Source: Henricia sp. BOLD:AAB3569 (Eukaryota > Echinodermata > Asteroidea > Spinulosida > Echinasteridae). From it: 64,000 bases of DNA. The position numbers were made by a program, and so were the translations under genes. Below are positions 47,007-58,400 of this stretch, piece after piece. The stretch is taken from positions 248,001 through 312,000 of the forward strand of contig JBBELK010000441.1 of NCBI GenBank assembly GCA_037783545.1. Direction: 5' to 3'. The notes beneath the pieces were generated by a model. That model ran no database searches, was not told the origin of the DNA, and saw only the letters and a list, made by a program, of their open reading frames with translations. Positions within the stretch are counted from its first letter, which is position 1; each line of letters opens with the position of its first letter.

Positions 47007-50000
47007 ATGTCTTGACCAAGAGGCGTTTAGGCCTACCGTACCGGTATGTCATGGCCTAGCCCTTGCCTACTCTTTGATTGACTCGTATTAATATTATGCA
47101 CCTTTGAAGGCATTATTGAATTGGATGACAAATGAAGCTGGGAATTTTCACACAAACATATGGGGCTCTGGGGACATGACAATTAATGTTCAACGATTTA
47201 ATTCTCATTTCTGTCATGTCTGTGAAGCGATTGACATGTGATCTTCCTACATGCTTTTGATCAAGGAAAGATGCAATTTTTGACAACTAGGCCTATGATT
47301 TTTTTTAAATTGAGCTTAGATGAAATAAACTAAGAAAACTCAACTTTTTGAACGGTTTGTAGCATTTAGAAGGGCTGTCACGATTGGTTGAGCGAGGGTT
47401 GAGCTACCACGTTAGAGCCAATCAGGTGCATTATTCTGTAAAGTACAAACTGGTGCTGTGCATAATATTTGGAATTTTCTCATTTTATTGGTGATGTGCA
47501 TTATTTTTAATTTTCTAATTTTATTTAATTTTAGTACAGGCATGCAACATAGCAGGTCATGCTAATTAGTCCAAAGTTCGTTGACCCGTATCTCAAAAAT
47601 TAATTTACCGAATTACATAATATTTCAGTTCTCGGTGTTTCTCGAGGAGTCCAATCAGCACACCAAATTTCATTTCAATCCGTGATGGTCAGGTCCAAAA
47701 TCTTGTTGAATTGACACGGAATGACCCAGGCCCTATATGGTGTGTATTTCAATCAACTGGTGTTTTGCTATTTTTGCTAAAAACACAAGTTGACATACAA
47801 TTTTGACTAGAAGCCATTTTTATAGAGCAAACAAATTTTTGATTAAGCAAAATTTCCTGCTAAACAGCTTTCTGAAATTGTCCCCAGGTCTCCATGCTGT
47901 GACAGTGGGTAAGGTCACAATTTGGTGCGTGTCTGTGTTATAGTCATCTTAATCAGAATTGTGACCTCAGAACAAACGCCGTGTTAACAAAACGATCACA
48001 ATACTTTTTGTTTTCATTTGAAATGCTTGCAAAAGAACTTTAATAACATCACCTAAAATACTTTATAGCCTGTGTTTAACAAGTTAACAAAATAACCAAA
48101 TAATTAAGCTGCTTCAAATAAATGAATTTGGTACTGCAAAATCAGAATATAGAATTAAGTAACGACAAAGACATGCTAAAGTTTTTCGACTTGCACTCAA
48201 TAGAGCAAAATGCAAGAATGGCGTGGGTACGCTATCGATATAATATGCTACATGTGGTCTAACTGCACTTGCGCAGTAGCGTGCTCCTTGCTGTTGTTAG
48301 CTGACCAATCAGCGCGCAGAATTCTGAACAGGTCATTCCCACTTTCAGCCTTATTGTCTGTGCTTGGGTCTGATTCCACCTTAGATTCCCAGTCTTTTGA
48401 GTTTGTTCGTTCCCTCATCTTCCACGGGGGTGGAGTCGGGCCTGAACTAGGCTGACAATACTATTCAAGTGCCCACTTTATATACTCTTGAAAGATTTTG
48501 TAATTTTCCAAAGAAAAATCTAGTAACTCCAAGTCTTAACTCTTCTCAGTAAAAGGCAATACATAAGTCAAGGGGATTTCCCCAGCTACCAAAATTAGAC
48601 TGTAGTACCATTACATCATATGGCAACAATAAGCTCTTGTGCTATTGGCTGCTCTCCAATGACATAAGTCTTATGAATATTCAAATTAGATTCTAAGCAA
48701 GTTTTCTGAGAAAGAAATGCATAGCAAACACAAGTCTATGGAACATCATGGAAAATTCCGGCAAACTCCAGAGCAAAGAAGTAAACAAATTACTATCAAT
48801 GCTAGAATAGGGCGACAAATCGTGTGTAAAAAAGGTATATTAGGGCGACCTGCTCAATAGGGCGACATTTTGGTGTCGCCCTAATATTTTTGAGTTTAAA
48901 ATTCATTTTTTAGGTCAAAAACCATTTTTTTTAGGTTGAGAACCATTTTTATTGGGACTGGAGCTGTTTCTCTTTGGTCTGCAACCATTTTTGGAAGCTT
49001 TGGGTGAAAAAATAAGGTGTCATTTTGAGTGACTCTTGCCGAAATTTCGGTGGTCTCCGGCGAGAGTCTTGCCGAAATGTCGCCCTATTGCGGCATTCAG
49101 CGTTGTTTACATTACTAGAATAATCTCGCTTATTCTTTGTGTACATAACACTGGCCACATTTTGTCGGTCCCTTGGGTGTCCACTATACAAGTTTCACTA
49201 TTCGAGGGTAAACTGTGTGCATGGTCACCAGAGTATTTGAGGACATAACTTATATAACTGACGTTTGTCAGAGTGCATGGTTTGTGTGGAGTTGCCATGG
49301 ATTTTATTTATACTTCAAATTTGTCTTCGTGTTAAAAAAAAACATTCTACCATTTTAAACGTTACATGATCATTTAAATATCTTGATTTACAAATATTTT
49401 ATTTTGCTTTTTGTGTAGGTCGAGTATGCCCTTTTGTGTATTACATGTACAATGTATTATATGAGCCTGCCTTGCCAAACATTGACTTTTGGGCTAGCTT
49501 GTGTTTGAACGACAAGTTGCGATGACAAAATCATGGGAAATGACAAAAGGAGATGTCTGGTTATTATAAAGAGCAAACACAAAAGCTGCAAAACACAGAT
49601 CGCGATTGCACAACTGAAACCGAAACGTTTCGCTTGGGAGTAGTTTGCATTTAAATAATGACATTTTTGAATAATGACATTTTGTGGTGCAGGGTCAAAA
49701 TCACATGCGGGCGCCGACGAGAAACTAGTAATCTAATTTTATTGGCCTAAGCACACAGTTGAAGAAATTTTGTATTAACAAAGAAACCCGTTTTTATTTT
49801 TATTTTTTATTTTTCATAATCATTTTGCGTATCTGTTATAACAAGGTGATATGCATAGTTCTAAAGACCTCTTATCAAAAGGAAATTTCACCTAAATAGA
49901 AAGCCAAGTATATCCACTTTAAGAACTGCCTCTGTCTACCTTAACCTGCTATAAAAAAAACACCATTTTCCATCCAGAGATGACTTGACATTGCAGTTAC

Positions 50001-50778
50001 TACTCTAATCGGAGTACTCGTACTCCGATTTGAATGGAAACATAAATGATTTAGACGAATAGGGTTTTTGTTAAAACTTAGTTAAACAAATAATTAAAAT
50101 AAAGTAGGCCTATATGTTTTGCGTTTTAAATTTTAAGCTTTATTTAATTAAATGTTAAAAAATCTAGGAAAAAAAAATCATGGCCCTTAAAATTCCACAA
50201 GCAGAGCAATATATTTATCCCAACTGTATTTAACCTGGAACAATTAATTTACACATTTAGTATCTGTTTGCCATGCTATCTTGAAACAAAATACCCTTCA
50301 CCTGTTAAGCTGGTTTTATTGTCGATTTGTCTTTCATCGATGCTGCATTTACACTGATCATTTGAGATGGTGGCAATTGACCACTCTTACAGACGCCATC
50401 TTTGTAGGAAAAATGCTACTGCGTATTAAACGCCAGTCAAGTACGAGCACACACAACCTGGAAAATGTTCTAAACGCGCGCACGTGTTGCTCGAAATTTG
50501 CTCGAAATCTGTTGAACATGACGTCATTTGAGACTTGAGAGTGATCAATAGGATGTCAGTCACATTTTATGGCGACTTGTCTACATTTTGGTGCAAAATA
50601 CAGAAGTCTAAAAAAACTGAACTTTGAATTGTGAACCCGAGAACTTTGACATTACCAGGCAATCTGTCCTGATGTTGGCATCAGCAACCTTAAGATTTCA
50701 GTAAGGAATTGATCGCCCCTGACTAGCCTTCTCAAATCAGGTGTAAATGCAGCACGAACTGGCCCAGACATTTACACT
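47007..50778. other. No gene seen
   Basis: Mostly AT-rich. A GGAATGACCC end near 47715-47725 may belong to the family at 18149-18745. AGGGCGAC-type phrases repeat near 48808-48895 and 49078-49085. Frames up to 85 codons without domains. Confidence 0.4.
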
Positions 50779-50782
50779 TTAA

Positions 50783-51365
50783 GGCCCCTTTACACAGAGC
50801 TACGACCGTTGGGGACCTTTGAGCGAAAAAAAATGGGCCAGGTCGCTGAACGGCGATACTTGTAGCAAAAATGAAATTTCTGTATTTTTCATGAGAGGTC
50901 GTCACTGAGAGGGCGCTAGAGGTCGCTCAGCTAGCGATCTCTCTCCAATCGCTCATTGGTCGTTCAGCGGTCGCTCAAGCGTCGCCGCGGTCGGCCAATG
51001 AGCGCTCATCAGCGGTTGCCGTTCAAAGGACGCTATTGGTGGTTCACCGAGCGCTCGCTCACTGGTCGCTCAGCGGTTGTCGATCGACACTGATGCAGAA
51101 ATTTCGCGGGAAAACACGCCGCTCATTGAGCGACCGCTGAACGACCATTGAGCGACCGCTACGACGGCCGAGCGCTCCTTGACCTGGGAAAGACTGTTTT
51201 GAACGTGTTCAAAAATTGGTTGCGACCGTGGCAAACTAGACGACCACTGAATGACCATTTAGCCTTCCTTGAGCGACCTAGACGGCCTCTGAGCGACCAT
51301 CTAGCGATCAACGGCGATCTCGCAAATGTGTTGGTCGCTCAACGGTCGCAGCTCTGTGTAAAAGG
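50783..51365. mobile_element. 583-bp TTAA element made of GAGCGACC words
   Basis: TTAA at 50779-50782 and 51366-51369 brackets GGCCCCTTTACACAGAGCT and AGCTCTGTGTAAAAGG, which are inverted with small differences. The interior is a dense set of GGTCGCTCAGCGGTC and complementary GAGCGACCGCTGA words. No protein. Confidence 0.85.
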
Positions 51366-51466
51366 TTAATTAATAACTTAAGTAAAAAAGTAGACCCATT
51401 AAATTTCAAAAATTTTTTTTTTCCCCAAAGGCTCCCGTACAATCCTGGTTGACTTTCAGCGAATAA

Positions 51467-51705
51467 TTAGCAACGTCCTGGAATTGCATTCTCGATTGTC
51501 ACCCTGCAGATATATTGCCTGCTGCCTTGCATCATGGGATATTCCAAGCTGACATATTTTGCCGACAATGGTGGCTCACAAATGATGTCGACAAAGTCAC
51601 TTGGTTCGGAGGCTTGCGCTGCAGTAATTGGATAGCCACAAGCTCGATCGGGATATCCGGTAAAACCGGTCCCAGCGAGCACAAGAGCACCGATCAGACG
51701 ATCAC
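51467..51705 (-). CDS. Divergent F-type lectin domain, last exon
   Basis: After a splice acceptor (TTTCCAG|GTGATCG) the minus strand reads DRLIGALVLAG, the RLxGAxV block typical of F-type lectins. It continues with CGYPITAAQA, IICEPP and YICRVTI, cognate to the 56703-56933 exon ([23 protein letters not shown]), and stops after PGRC. The exon enters in phase 1. It is the 3' end of a gene on the same strand as the lectin/EGF array, but about 3.6 kb away with LTR-like DNA between. Extracellular sugar-binding fold expected; ligand unknown. Confidence 0.65.
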
Positions 51706-51852
51706 CTGGAAAGGTAATTACATTTTGCATGCTTATTTTGTGATCCGTGACCATCCCATTTTGTGTTCCTTATGGTTGTTACACCCACCTAAACGGTGAT
51801 CAAATTAATTAAAAGGATGGTCTCTATTTTACTAAAAAAAGGAAAGACTTAC

Positions 51853-51912
51853 CAGTGCAGTAACCTTGCTTCCGAATGGCGACTTTGGTGATACAGAATA
51901 CACCATTGAGAT
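51853..51912 (-). CDS. Divergent F-type lectin domain, middle exon (60 bp)
   Basis: Flanked by acceptor TTTTGCAG and donor G|GTAAGTC, phase 1 at both ends. It encodes LNGVFCITKVAIRKQGYCT, aligning with [18 protein letters not shown] of the array. The RGD of the sugar-binding RxDx4R motif is replaced (QGY), so fucose binding is doubtful. It is shorter than the 90-bp array exons and lacks the PWWRVEL part. No upstream exon was found. Confidence 0.55.
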
Positions 51913-53201
51913 CTGCAAAATATAAGACAATTGCATAGTCTCATTCTATAATGATGAATGAGCACTGGACAAATCTTTAAACATATCTGTCAATTCGCTG
52001 GCAGAGTGTGACGGCGAGAGCGTTGTTGAATATTTTAAGTAATCTACTTCTTCCTTAATGATAGCTTTGGGAATGTTTGGGTGTGACCGGCCACGCGCCA
52101 ATAGATACAACAGCCGTGGCGCAACAATTACACAAAGCAAGGTTAAGCAACAGTACAACTAATGCACTTTTCTTGCTCTTTTTGCTGGTTTTAGCACTCG
52201 GGTGGCACGAGTCATGGTTGTCAAATGACACCCAAAACGGTGGAAGACGCGACGTCACAATATTTCGTAAAGCTATCAATATAGACCAATCAGTAACGAA
52301 AGTCTACTTCCCTGTATATCCGCCATAGCTGGGGAGCGTCCAGTGCATGGGCTGTGCGTTTTGTGTTGCTGTTAGAACGAAAAGCGCTGATCCATTACAT
52401 GTGTGACAAAAATGCCCCCATCCTAGTCTAAATCTCAGCAAATATTCTTACCTTTAAGGCCTCTGAAGTAATATGATGTTTAACTACATTTTTGTCCGCT
52501 ATTTGTCTCGATAAATTTGAGCTAAACATGTGTTTAGGCAGCGTTTATGCATCGCGATCGATGATTGTGCATTCATATCAGCTGTTCAGTTCACGAACAT
52601 GTGTTGTGTGCTATAAATATAGTTTGGGAAAATCCAAGATGGCAACCGTTTTCGACATGAGTTTCAGGCTCATGATTGGTTTGAAATTGTAGATTATTTA
52701 CTTGAAAAGTAGAGCTGGAAATTCAGATTTTATTATAGAGAAGTCTGTTTAGGATTTATCTTATCCTAATTTTAGTGTTTTTAAAGAATTACAATTATTG
52801 GTGTAATTTTGAGAACAGTTTTACGAAGTAGTCTGCAGAGCGGGAAAGTGCTCATTAATTATTCATGAGGATGATGTCATAGGATATTCATGAATGGCAC
52901 CTGTAGTTTGTTTACGTTTTGGTACATGTTAATTTGACACCTGCTTTTATGTGATTATTGCAAGATATTAGCAAGTTTGAGTACTGGAATATAAGAGTAC
53001 ATATTCAGGATTATTTAAGATGCTTATTTCAGAATTTAGTGCATAAAATGTGACTTTTGAGAGATGTTTTGAAGATAGAAGCACCTCCGAGAAGCACTTA
53101 GTTTTTAGAGCTCTGCAAATTGTGGGCGTGGCCATTTTACTACGTGCGCGTGAAGTTTGCAGCGCGTGAAGTTTGCAGCGCGTGAGCGCGCGATTCAAAG
53201 G

Positions 53202-53208
53202 TATAAAT
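53202..53208 (+). promoter_or_regulatory. TATA box of a putative transcription unit
   Basis: TATAAAT in GGTATAAATAGTGG is a strong match. A start would fall near 53232. Upstream there is a doubled CGTGAAGTTTGCAGCG (about 53149-53181) and a CRE-like TGATGTCA near 52873. Confidence 0.5.
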
Positions 53209-53419
53209 AGTGGTGCTCGGAAAGGCACTTTGCTCACTTTTCTTGGTTCAGTTCTAGTTGCTAGAGCTGTGTTGTTCTCCTCCGACCTATCGATATTTCT
53301 ATCCAGAGTACACTTGCCACAGTTTGGGGAGCTCAGACTGGTGAGTTTGAATAATAATTTAGGGGAGCAGAATTTTCCGATGAAGTAGATTTGTTTCCTT
53401 TGTGGAGCAACTTTGTTTC

Positions 53420-53520
53420 ATCGGGGAGTAAAGTTGGGGAGTAAACTTTGGGGAGCAAATTTGGGGAGCAAATTTGGGGAGCAAGTTTGGGGAGCAAATT
53501 TGGGGAGCAGCTTTGTTCTC
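53420..53520 (+). repeat. 13-bp tandem repeat GGGGAGCAAATTT
   Basis: About six units in direct order with small changes (GGGGAGCAAGTTT, GGGGAGCAGCTTT). The motif GGGGAGCA continues sporadically to about 53570. Confidence 0.8.
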
Positions 53521-53688
53521 CCCGTTGGGGAGCAATTATCTGCTGTGAACATTTTGGGGAGCAGATTTTAATACGTTATTAAGGAAGTTGGAAATAAGTT
53601 CGCTAGAGTAACTATGACCCTCAGTGCTGATAATCAAGGACACATTTAGGCCTTGATTATCGTTATCGAGTGACTAGAAATTCATAAG

Positions 53689-54064
53689 AGGCTTACGGAG
53701 AAGCCTGGCGAGACGTTATCGAGTTGTCTGTGAGCTCCGGGAGCTTTCGAGTATTTTATTGGCTTAAAGTTAGCCAATCGCGGCGCGGCGATTACCGAGT
53801 GAACGGTAAAGTTTGTAAATATAGTGAGGCTTCAGGGAAGCCAAGACCTAAAGTTTGTAAATATAGTGAGGCTTCAGGGAAGCCAAGACCTAGAGTGTGT
53901 GTCCCGGGGGCACTTGAGTTTATTTATTGGCTAAGGAAAAGCCAATCGCGGCGCGGCAAGTATTGAGCGCGCGGCGAATTAAGTTATTTTAGAGAGGCTT
54001 TTGGAAAGCCAAGTGTATGAGCTCTTGCGAGCTCTTGCGAGACTCAGTGGCTGAAGAGAAGCCA
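53689..54064 (+). other. Array of seven GGCTT...AAGCC stem-loops
   Basis: Hairpins at 53689-53706, 53758-53778, 53828-53842, 53870-53884, 53927-53946, 53996-54010 and 54048-54064. Each has a GGCT(T) arm, a 4-9-nt purine-rich loop and an (A)AGCC arm, often followed by AA. Two are part of the 42-bp duplication; the others differ in loops and flanks, so the stems are conserved while the rest varies. AATCGCGGCGCGGC recurs after two of them. Confidence 0.7.
53808..53891 (+). repeat. 42-bp tandem duplication
   Basis: AAAGTTTGTAAATATAGTGA...CAAGACCT occurs twice in a row with no visible differences. Each copy contains one stem-loop of the array. Confidence 0.85.
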
Positions 54065-54535
54065 ATTTAGTGAGTCGTTTGGCGACGCAGTCGTAGTTGA
54101 GTCAGTCCGCAAATCATTCGGTTCGGTTTGCGAAATATTGCACTGAGTATTCATAGTTACTCCTAGTGAGTTTCCCCCTCCCCAAAGCAGGCAAATTGAC
54201 TTGAGTATAATTTAGGAGTCCTTGCTTTGAGTAAAGATTTAGTGTACAAAGGAGTGTAAAGGAGAGGTGTAAATAAGTTCCATAGAAATAAAACACTGTT
54301 ATTGAAGTTGAATTGAATTTACGGTGTGGAACTAAGAGTTATTTTAGGGCCCTCCCCCAGGCCCCGCCCCCAGGTTCTCCTTCCTCTTTCCCCAGGTCAC
54401 TCCATCTTTTTGTCCGTCCGTACCGACACCCTTTTATCCGGTCATATATTTTGACCACGGACCCGAGCCAACCATCGACGAAAGCTAAACCGGAGAGGCG
54501 GAACTCCGGAGGTTTAGGCCTAAAACTATTCCGCC

Positions 54536-54547
54536 TGGTGGCAGCGC
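54536..54547 (+). promoter_or_regulatory. Possible tRNA-Leu primer-binding site
   Basis: TGGTGGCAGCGC is complementary to the CCA end of leucine tRNAs ending GCTGCCA plus CCA. It fits an LTR retroelement PBS, but no gag or pol follows; the next 50 bp are a C-run. Confidence 0.3.
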
Positions 54548-54574
54548 TATCCCAGAGATCGATCCGAGAGAGAT

Positions 54575-54625
54575 CGAACCCCCCCCCCCCCCCCCCCACC
54601 CCCCCCCCCCCCCCTCCCCCCAAAC
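54575..54625 (+). repeat. Poly-C tract
   Basis: Nearly pure C with an A and a T interruption. Proline-rich and glycine-rich frames across it are artefacts. Confidence 0.85.
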
Positions 54626-55072
54626 CCCTTTAACCGCCACACATGCATGAACGCGCCCCCTCCGCGTGCCCGCGACGCGCCTCCTTCGCGTATACGCGAC
54701 GCGCCCGCCTTCGCGTACACAACCCTACAAAGACGCGCAACTTGTTCGAAGTAAACAAATGCAGCTTCAGCAACAGCAAAAACATGCAGTTCATTCAGTG
54801 GAAGTCCCCCAGGTATGGCGGATGTACAGGGAGGGAGACATTAGTTAACGGATTGGTGTATACTAAATGGTAAGCAGTATGAGTTCTCTCTTTAAAAACA
54901 AGAACCAAAGTGCCAGGTTTTGATGCATTTGTAAAAATGACTTTTCCAATTGAGCAAAAAAAATGTTACATTCAATAAAATCCTGCTATTCCTATATACC
55001 TGTTCCTGGATATGGCATGGGTGGACGCATTAACTCCTGGTAACTTGCAAAGAAATAAGCACACAAATATTT

Positions 55073-55310
55073 GCAACAGGCAACATGTAAAACAAACCTA
55101 AACTGTCATGAGTTACAAAAGTTTCGGCAAGTTGGAGAAAATTGTGTAAACCTTTGTGCTCATGCATATGTAAATTTGCATTAGCATAAAAATCCAAAAC
55201 CCTGATTTTAACCCCCCAAACAACTTCAAAGTAGGTTTTTATGATTGTAAATTAATGGACTAGTTCCATAGCACATATTTCATTGACAAGAACACCATTT
55301 CAGGGGCCCT
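55073..55310. mobile_element. AGGGYCC TTAA element, copy 3, truncated
   Basis: Same orientation as 15059-15611. It begins inside the family (AACAGGCAACATGTAAAACA) and ends GGGGCCCT followed by TTAA (55311-55314). It sits directly downstream of the last EGF exon. Confidence 0.75.
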
Positions 55311-55328
55311 TTAATCGGGTATACTTTC

Positions 55329-55475
55329 AGTATTCCCAGAAATACGAAGGGATGCACAAACCATTTTCACAGAGCGTTCCTATAAATCCCGAGGCACATG
55401 TACAAGTGAAGCGGTCAACACCGTCCACACAGGTTCCACCGTTCTTACACGGATCGCTGCGACACTCATTGACAT
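55329..55475 (-). CDS. Calcium-binding EGF exon 3, probably last
   Basis: Acceptor CCCATCAG then [20 protein letters not shown], followed by DRFTC. Six cysteines to LCENG. A weak donor (G|GTTTGT) at 55362 would give the standard 114 bp, but reading through adds [11 protein letters not shown] and a stop at 55329-55331. Read-through is favoured because a transposon follows at once. Confidence 0.65.
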
Positions 55476-58400
55476 CTGATGGGAAAACATACCACATTAT
55501 GAAACATTCTCACATTGCGTGTTCAAAAAGAGTGTACCTTATAAACTTAAAATGCTCACCATTCACGCATAGCTTTCCTCTAAATCCTGCAGCACATACA
55601 CAAGTGAAGCGGTCAACACCGTCCACACAGGTTCCACCGTTCTTACACGGATCGCTGCGACACTCATTGACATCTGATGGGAAAACATACCACATTATGA
55701 AACATTCTCACATTGCGTGTTCAAAAAGAGTGTACCTTATAAACTTAAAATGCTCACCACTCACGCATAGCCTTCCTCTAAATCCTGCATCACATACACA
55801 AGTGAAGCGGTCAACACCGTCCACACAGGTTCCACCATTCTTACATGGATCGCTGCGACACTCATCGACATCTGATGGGAAAACAATTCAACACAGCATC
55901 TCTGAGCTCCTTACAACGTAATATAAGGGGCGGTCCACAGTTGTCAACATTTTCATGGGTCTACACAGCATTGGAAGGGGAGAGGGAGGTTGAGGGCGGT
56001 ATGCACTGTAAAATGTTGACATTTTTAGGTACTACAAAAAATGTTGATAAGCAGTATTTTGGGGAGGGAGGTCCGTCTTGAGAATCGTGAAAAGGTTAAC
56101 TTTGTACGAACCCCTAATTCCAATTACAGTAGTATTTAAGCTGGTTTTACATACATGTATAGTTACAGGTCAAACAGAGCTGTTAACTAAACTTGCCTCA
56201 AAATAGTACTTCTTTTCATCCTACATCTTAAACCCTGCTCAACTTAAAAACTGAGAATTAGTTTTATTAATTGAGGTTAAATTTGACACATCACACTTTT
56301 CTAATTTTTTTTTACTGCAGAATATTGAGTATCCTAGTTTCCAACTGGAAGAGAGCGACTATTTGTACTCAGGAATGTAACTCAGAGCTCAAGCACAAGG
56401 CAAGGGATTCGTGATTTATCTTTGAGGTAAGCAACTTGAGACTTTGACTCAGACAAGTGACTCAGGATTTGGACTTGAAGCAAGCTTGAGATGAGTGACT
56501 TTGGACTCTGATTTGAGGTATGTAACTTCGAACTCGAAGTTGAGGAAGTTAACTCAGAGCTCGAATTTGAGGGAAAACGACTCGGAACTAAATTATGAGT
56601 AAGGTGACTCGGAGCTCCAATTTTGACCCCAGGAAGAAACTTTAGAAAACTGTTAGATTAATACCAAAGAATATAGAAGCCATATCCTTTACAAGCACGT
56701 ACCTATTGGTATTTCCCAAACTCTGACCTCACAAAGCTGCAAATATGCAGAGCTCCGCTGGTTGTAACTAATGACGATAATTTGGCCTTTCTTCGGAGGG
56801 TCGCATGTGATCTTTACAGTTCCACCGAGAACCGAGGCTTGAGCAGCAGTAACTGGAGAACCGCACATCTCACTACTCTGAAAAAGTTGCTTTTGCTGTT
56901 CAACATAAACCTTAGCACCTGCAAGACGCCCGGCTGGGGTTAAATGACAGGGGCAATATAATGTTAAGTCATCCAACATCGTTAGTCTTGATTACTTTCA
57001 GAGAGCTGTAATCCCATGTCAGTTAAAAAATCATGCTGTCAAAAACGTACCATACCAGTTGCAGTCTTATGAAGAGTAGTGTACAATGGAAATTGCCATT
57101 TCTCAACGAAACTTCCAAACAATAGAAAACTTGGAGATGAATTAAGAAACACGAGAAAATTGCAATGCCCCGACCGGGATTCGAACCCAGATCCTTGGCA
57201 TACATGGCCAACTGCTCTACCAACTGGGGAGAGGCTATAAGCCAGGCACTCCATGCATGACCCGAATGCGGATCGCACAGTTCACAGCTGCAAGGGCCCG
57301 AATGTGGATGTGTATGTTGGTGCACGTACACGATGTACATCAATTGGGTACATTCCTTCCATAACCATGACGGGTTCGTACACGGGCTGTGATGGGAAAG
57401 CACGGAGTTCCTGGCTTATAGCCTCAGCCCTACCGACTGAGCTATCTGGGCATCCCGTCAGAGCACCACAACAATCTAGTTCGAATCCGCGGTCGGGGCA
57501 TTGCAATTTTCTAGTGTTTCTGAATTCATCTTTTATTGTCAATCATCGCTTACTGCGCTATCTGGATATAATGCTCACAAAAGTTCGGTCCCTCGAAGAG
57601 CGCTATAACGAGAGTTTAATATAGTACACTTTGTACAATCTCTGGACTTTTTTTAAATTTATGAAAGGCTTGGTTTTTTAGAATGGTTTCCACTTACAAC
57701 AGCAGTCTCCACGGTTGACGATTGTCACTTTGGTGATGAGGTGAGTACCTTCCAGCTCAACTCTCCACCAAGGATGGTCCTGCTTTTCTACAACAAAAAT
57801 ACAAGAATTTTATTCCGTGTTGTATGGCCAGCAAGCAGCAGAGAAGAAGGAACACTAGTAAACGATGCTGTCTGTAACTTTTCTCAACTTTGTATGTCCA
57901 AGTTGCAGCAGCCGCTACTCCCAGATTGGACTGTATAGCCATACCATGTAGATGTTGTCTGCAAGAAGTCGAACCCAAGGCAGGGCACTGCACAACAGCA
58001 TTGTCAAGGCTGTAGTCGAGTCCACACTTTCCGAGTCCTGTATTATTAATGTCCTTTTTGTTAAATATTGTATTTATATATTTGTTTACTGGATTCGGAT
58101 GAACTCGGCCCAAATCTCCGAGTCCTTACCGCCCGAGTTACATTTAATGGTGACTTTTGCGGTTTCTGAAGGCGAGTTGAAGCAATTTGGGGTGTAGTGT
58201 AAACGCGGCAAATGTTCAGTTTTGCGGTCGCAATAAAAATGCTGGATCTGTATCCACCTTTGCCGGTTCGAGTGTAAACACGGTGTAATAGACGTCCAAA
58301 CCCACTTTGCAAGTCAAACAAAATAAACACTTATTTATTCAAATTCCAATTATTCTTACTTGTTATAGCACATTTAATTAGGTTAGAGTCGCTATCTCCA

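Larger units (their letters stand above)
53210..54315 (+). other. TATA-to-AATAAA unit with hairpin array; possible LTR
   Basis: Between the TATA box (53202) and an AATAAA signal (54287-54292) lies about 1.08 kb with no convincing coding frame. It holds 13-bp GGGGAGCAAATTT repeats (about 53420-53520), a 42-bp tandem duplication (53808-53891) and a row of short stem-loops (53689-54064). About 220 bp past AATAAA, at 54536, TGGTGGCAGCGC matches the 3' end of eukaryotic tRNA-Leu and could be a retroelement primer-binding site. That would make this a long terminal repeat, but TG...CA ends and a second LTR were not found. A non-coding RNA gene is the alternative. Confidence 0.35.

Noticed and set aside
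54313-54633. Proline-rich plus frame and glycine-rich minus frame
   Set aside because: Both run into the poly-C tract; no family resemblance.
55283-55921. 212-codon plus frame, the longest in the window
   Set aside because: It is antisense to the three tandem EGF exons; its internal repetition copies theirs.
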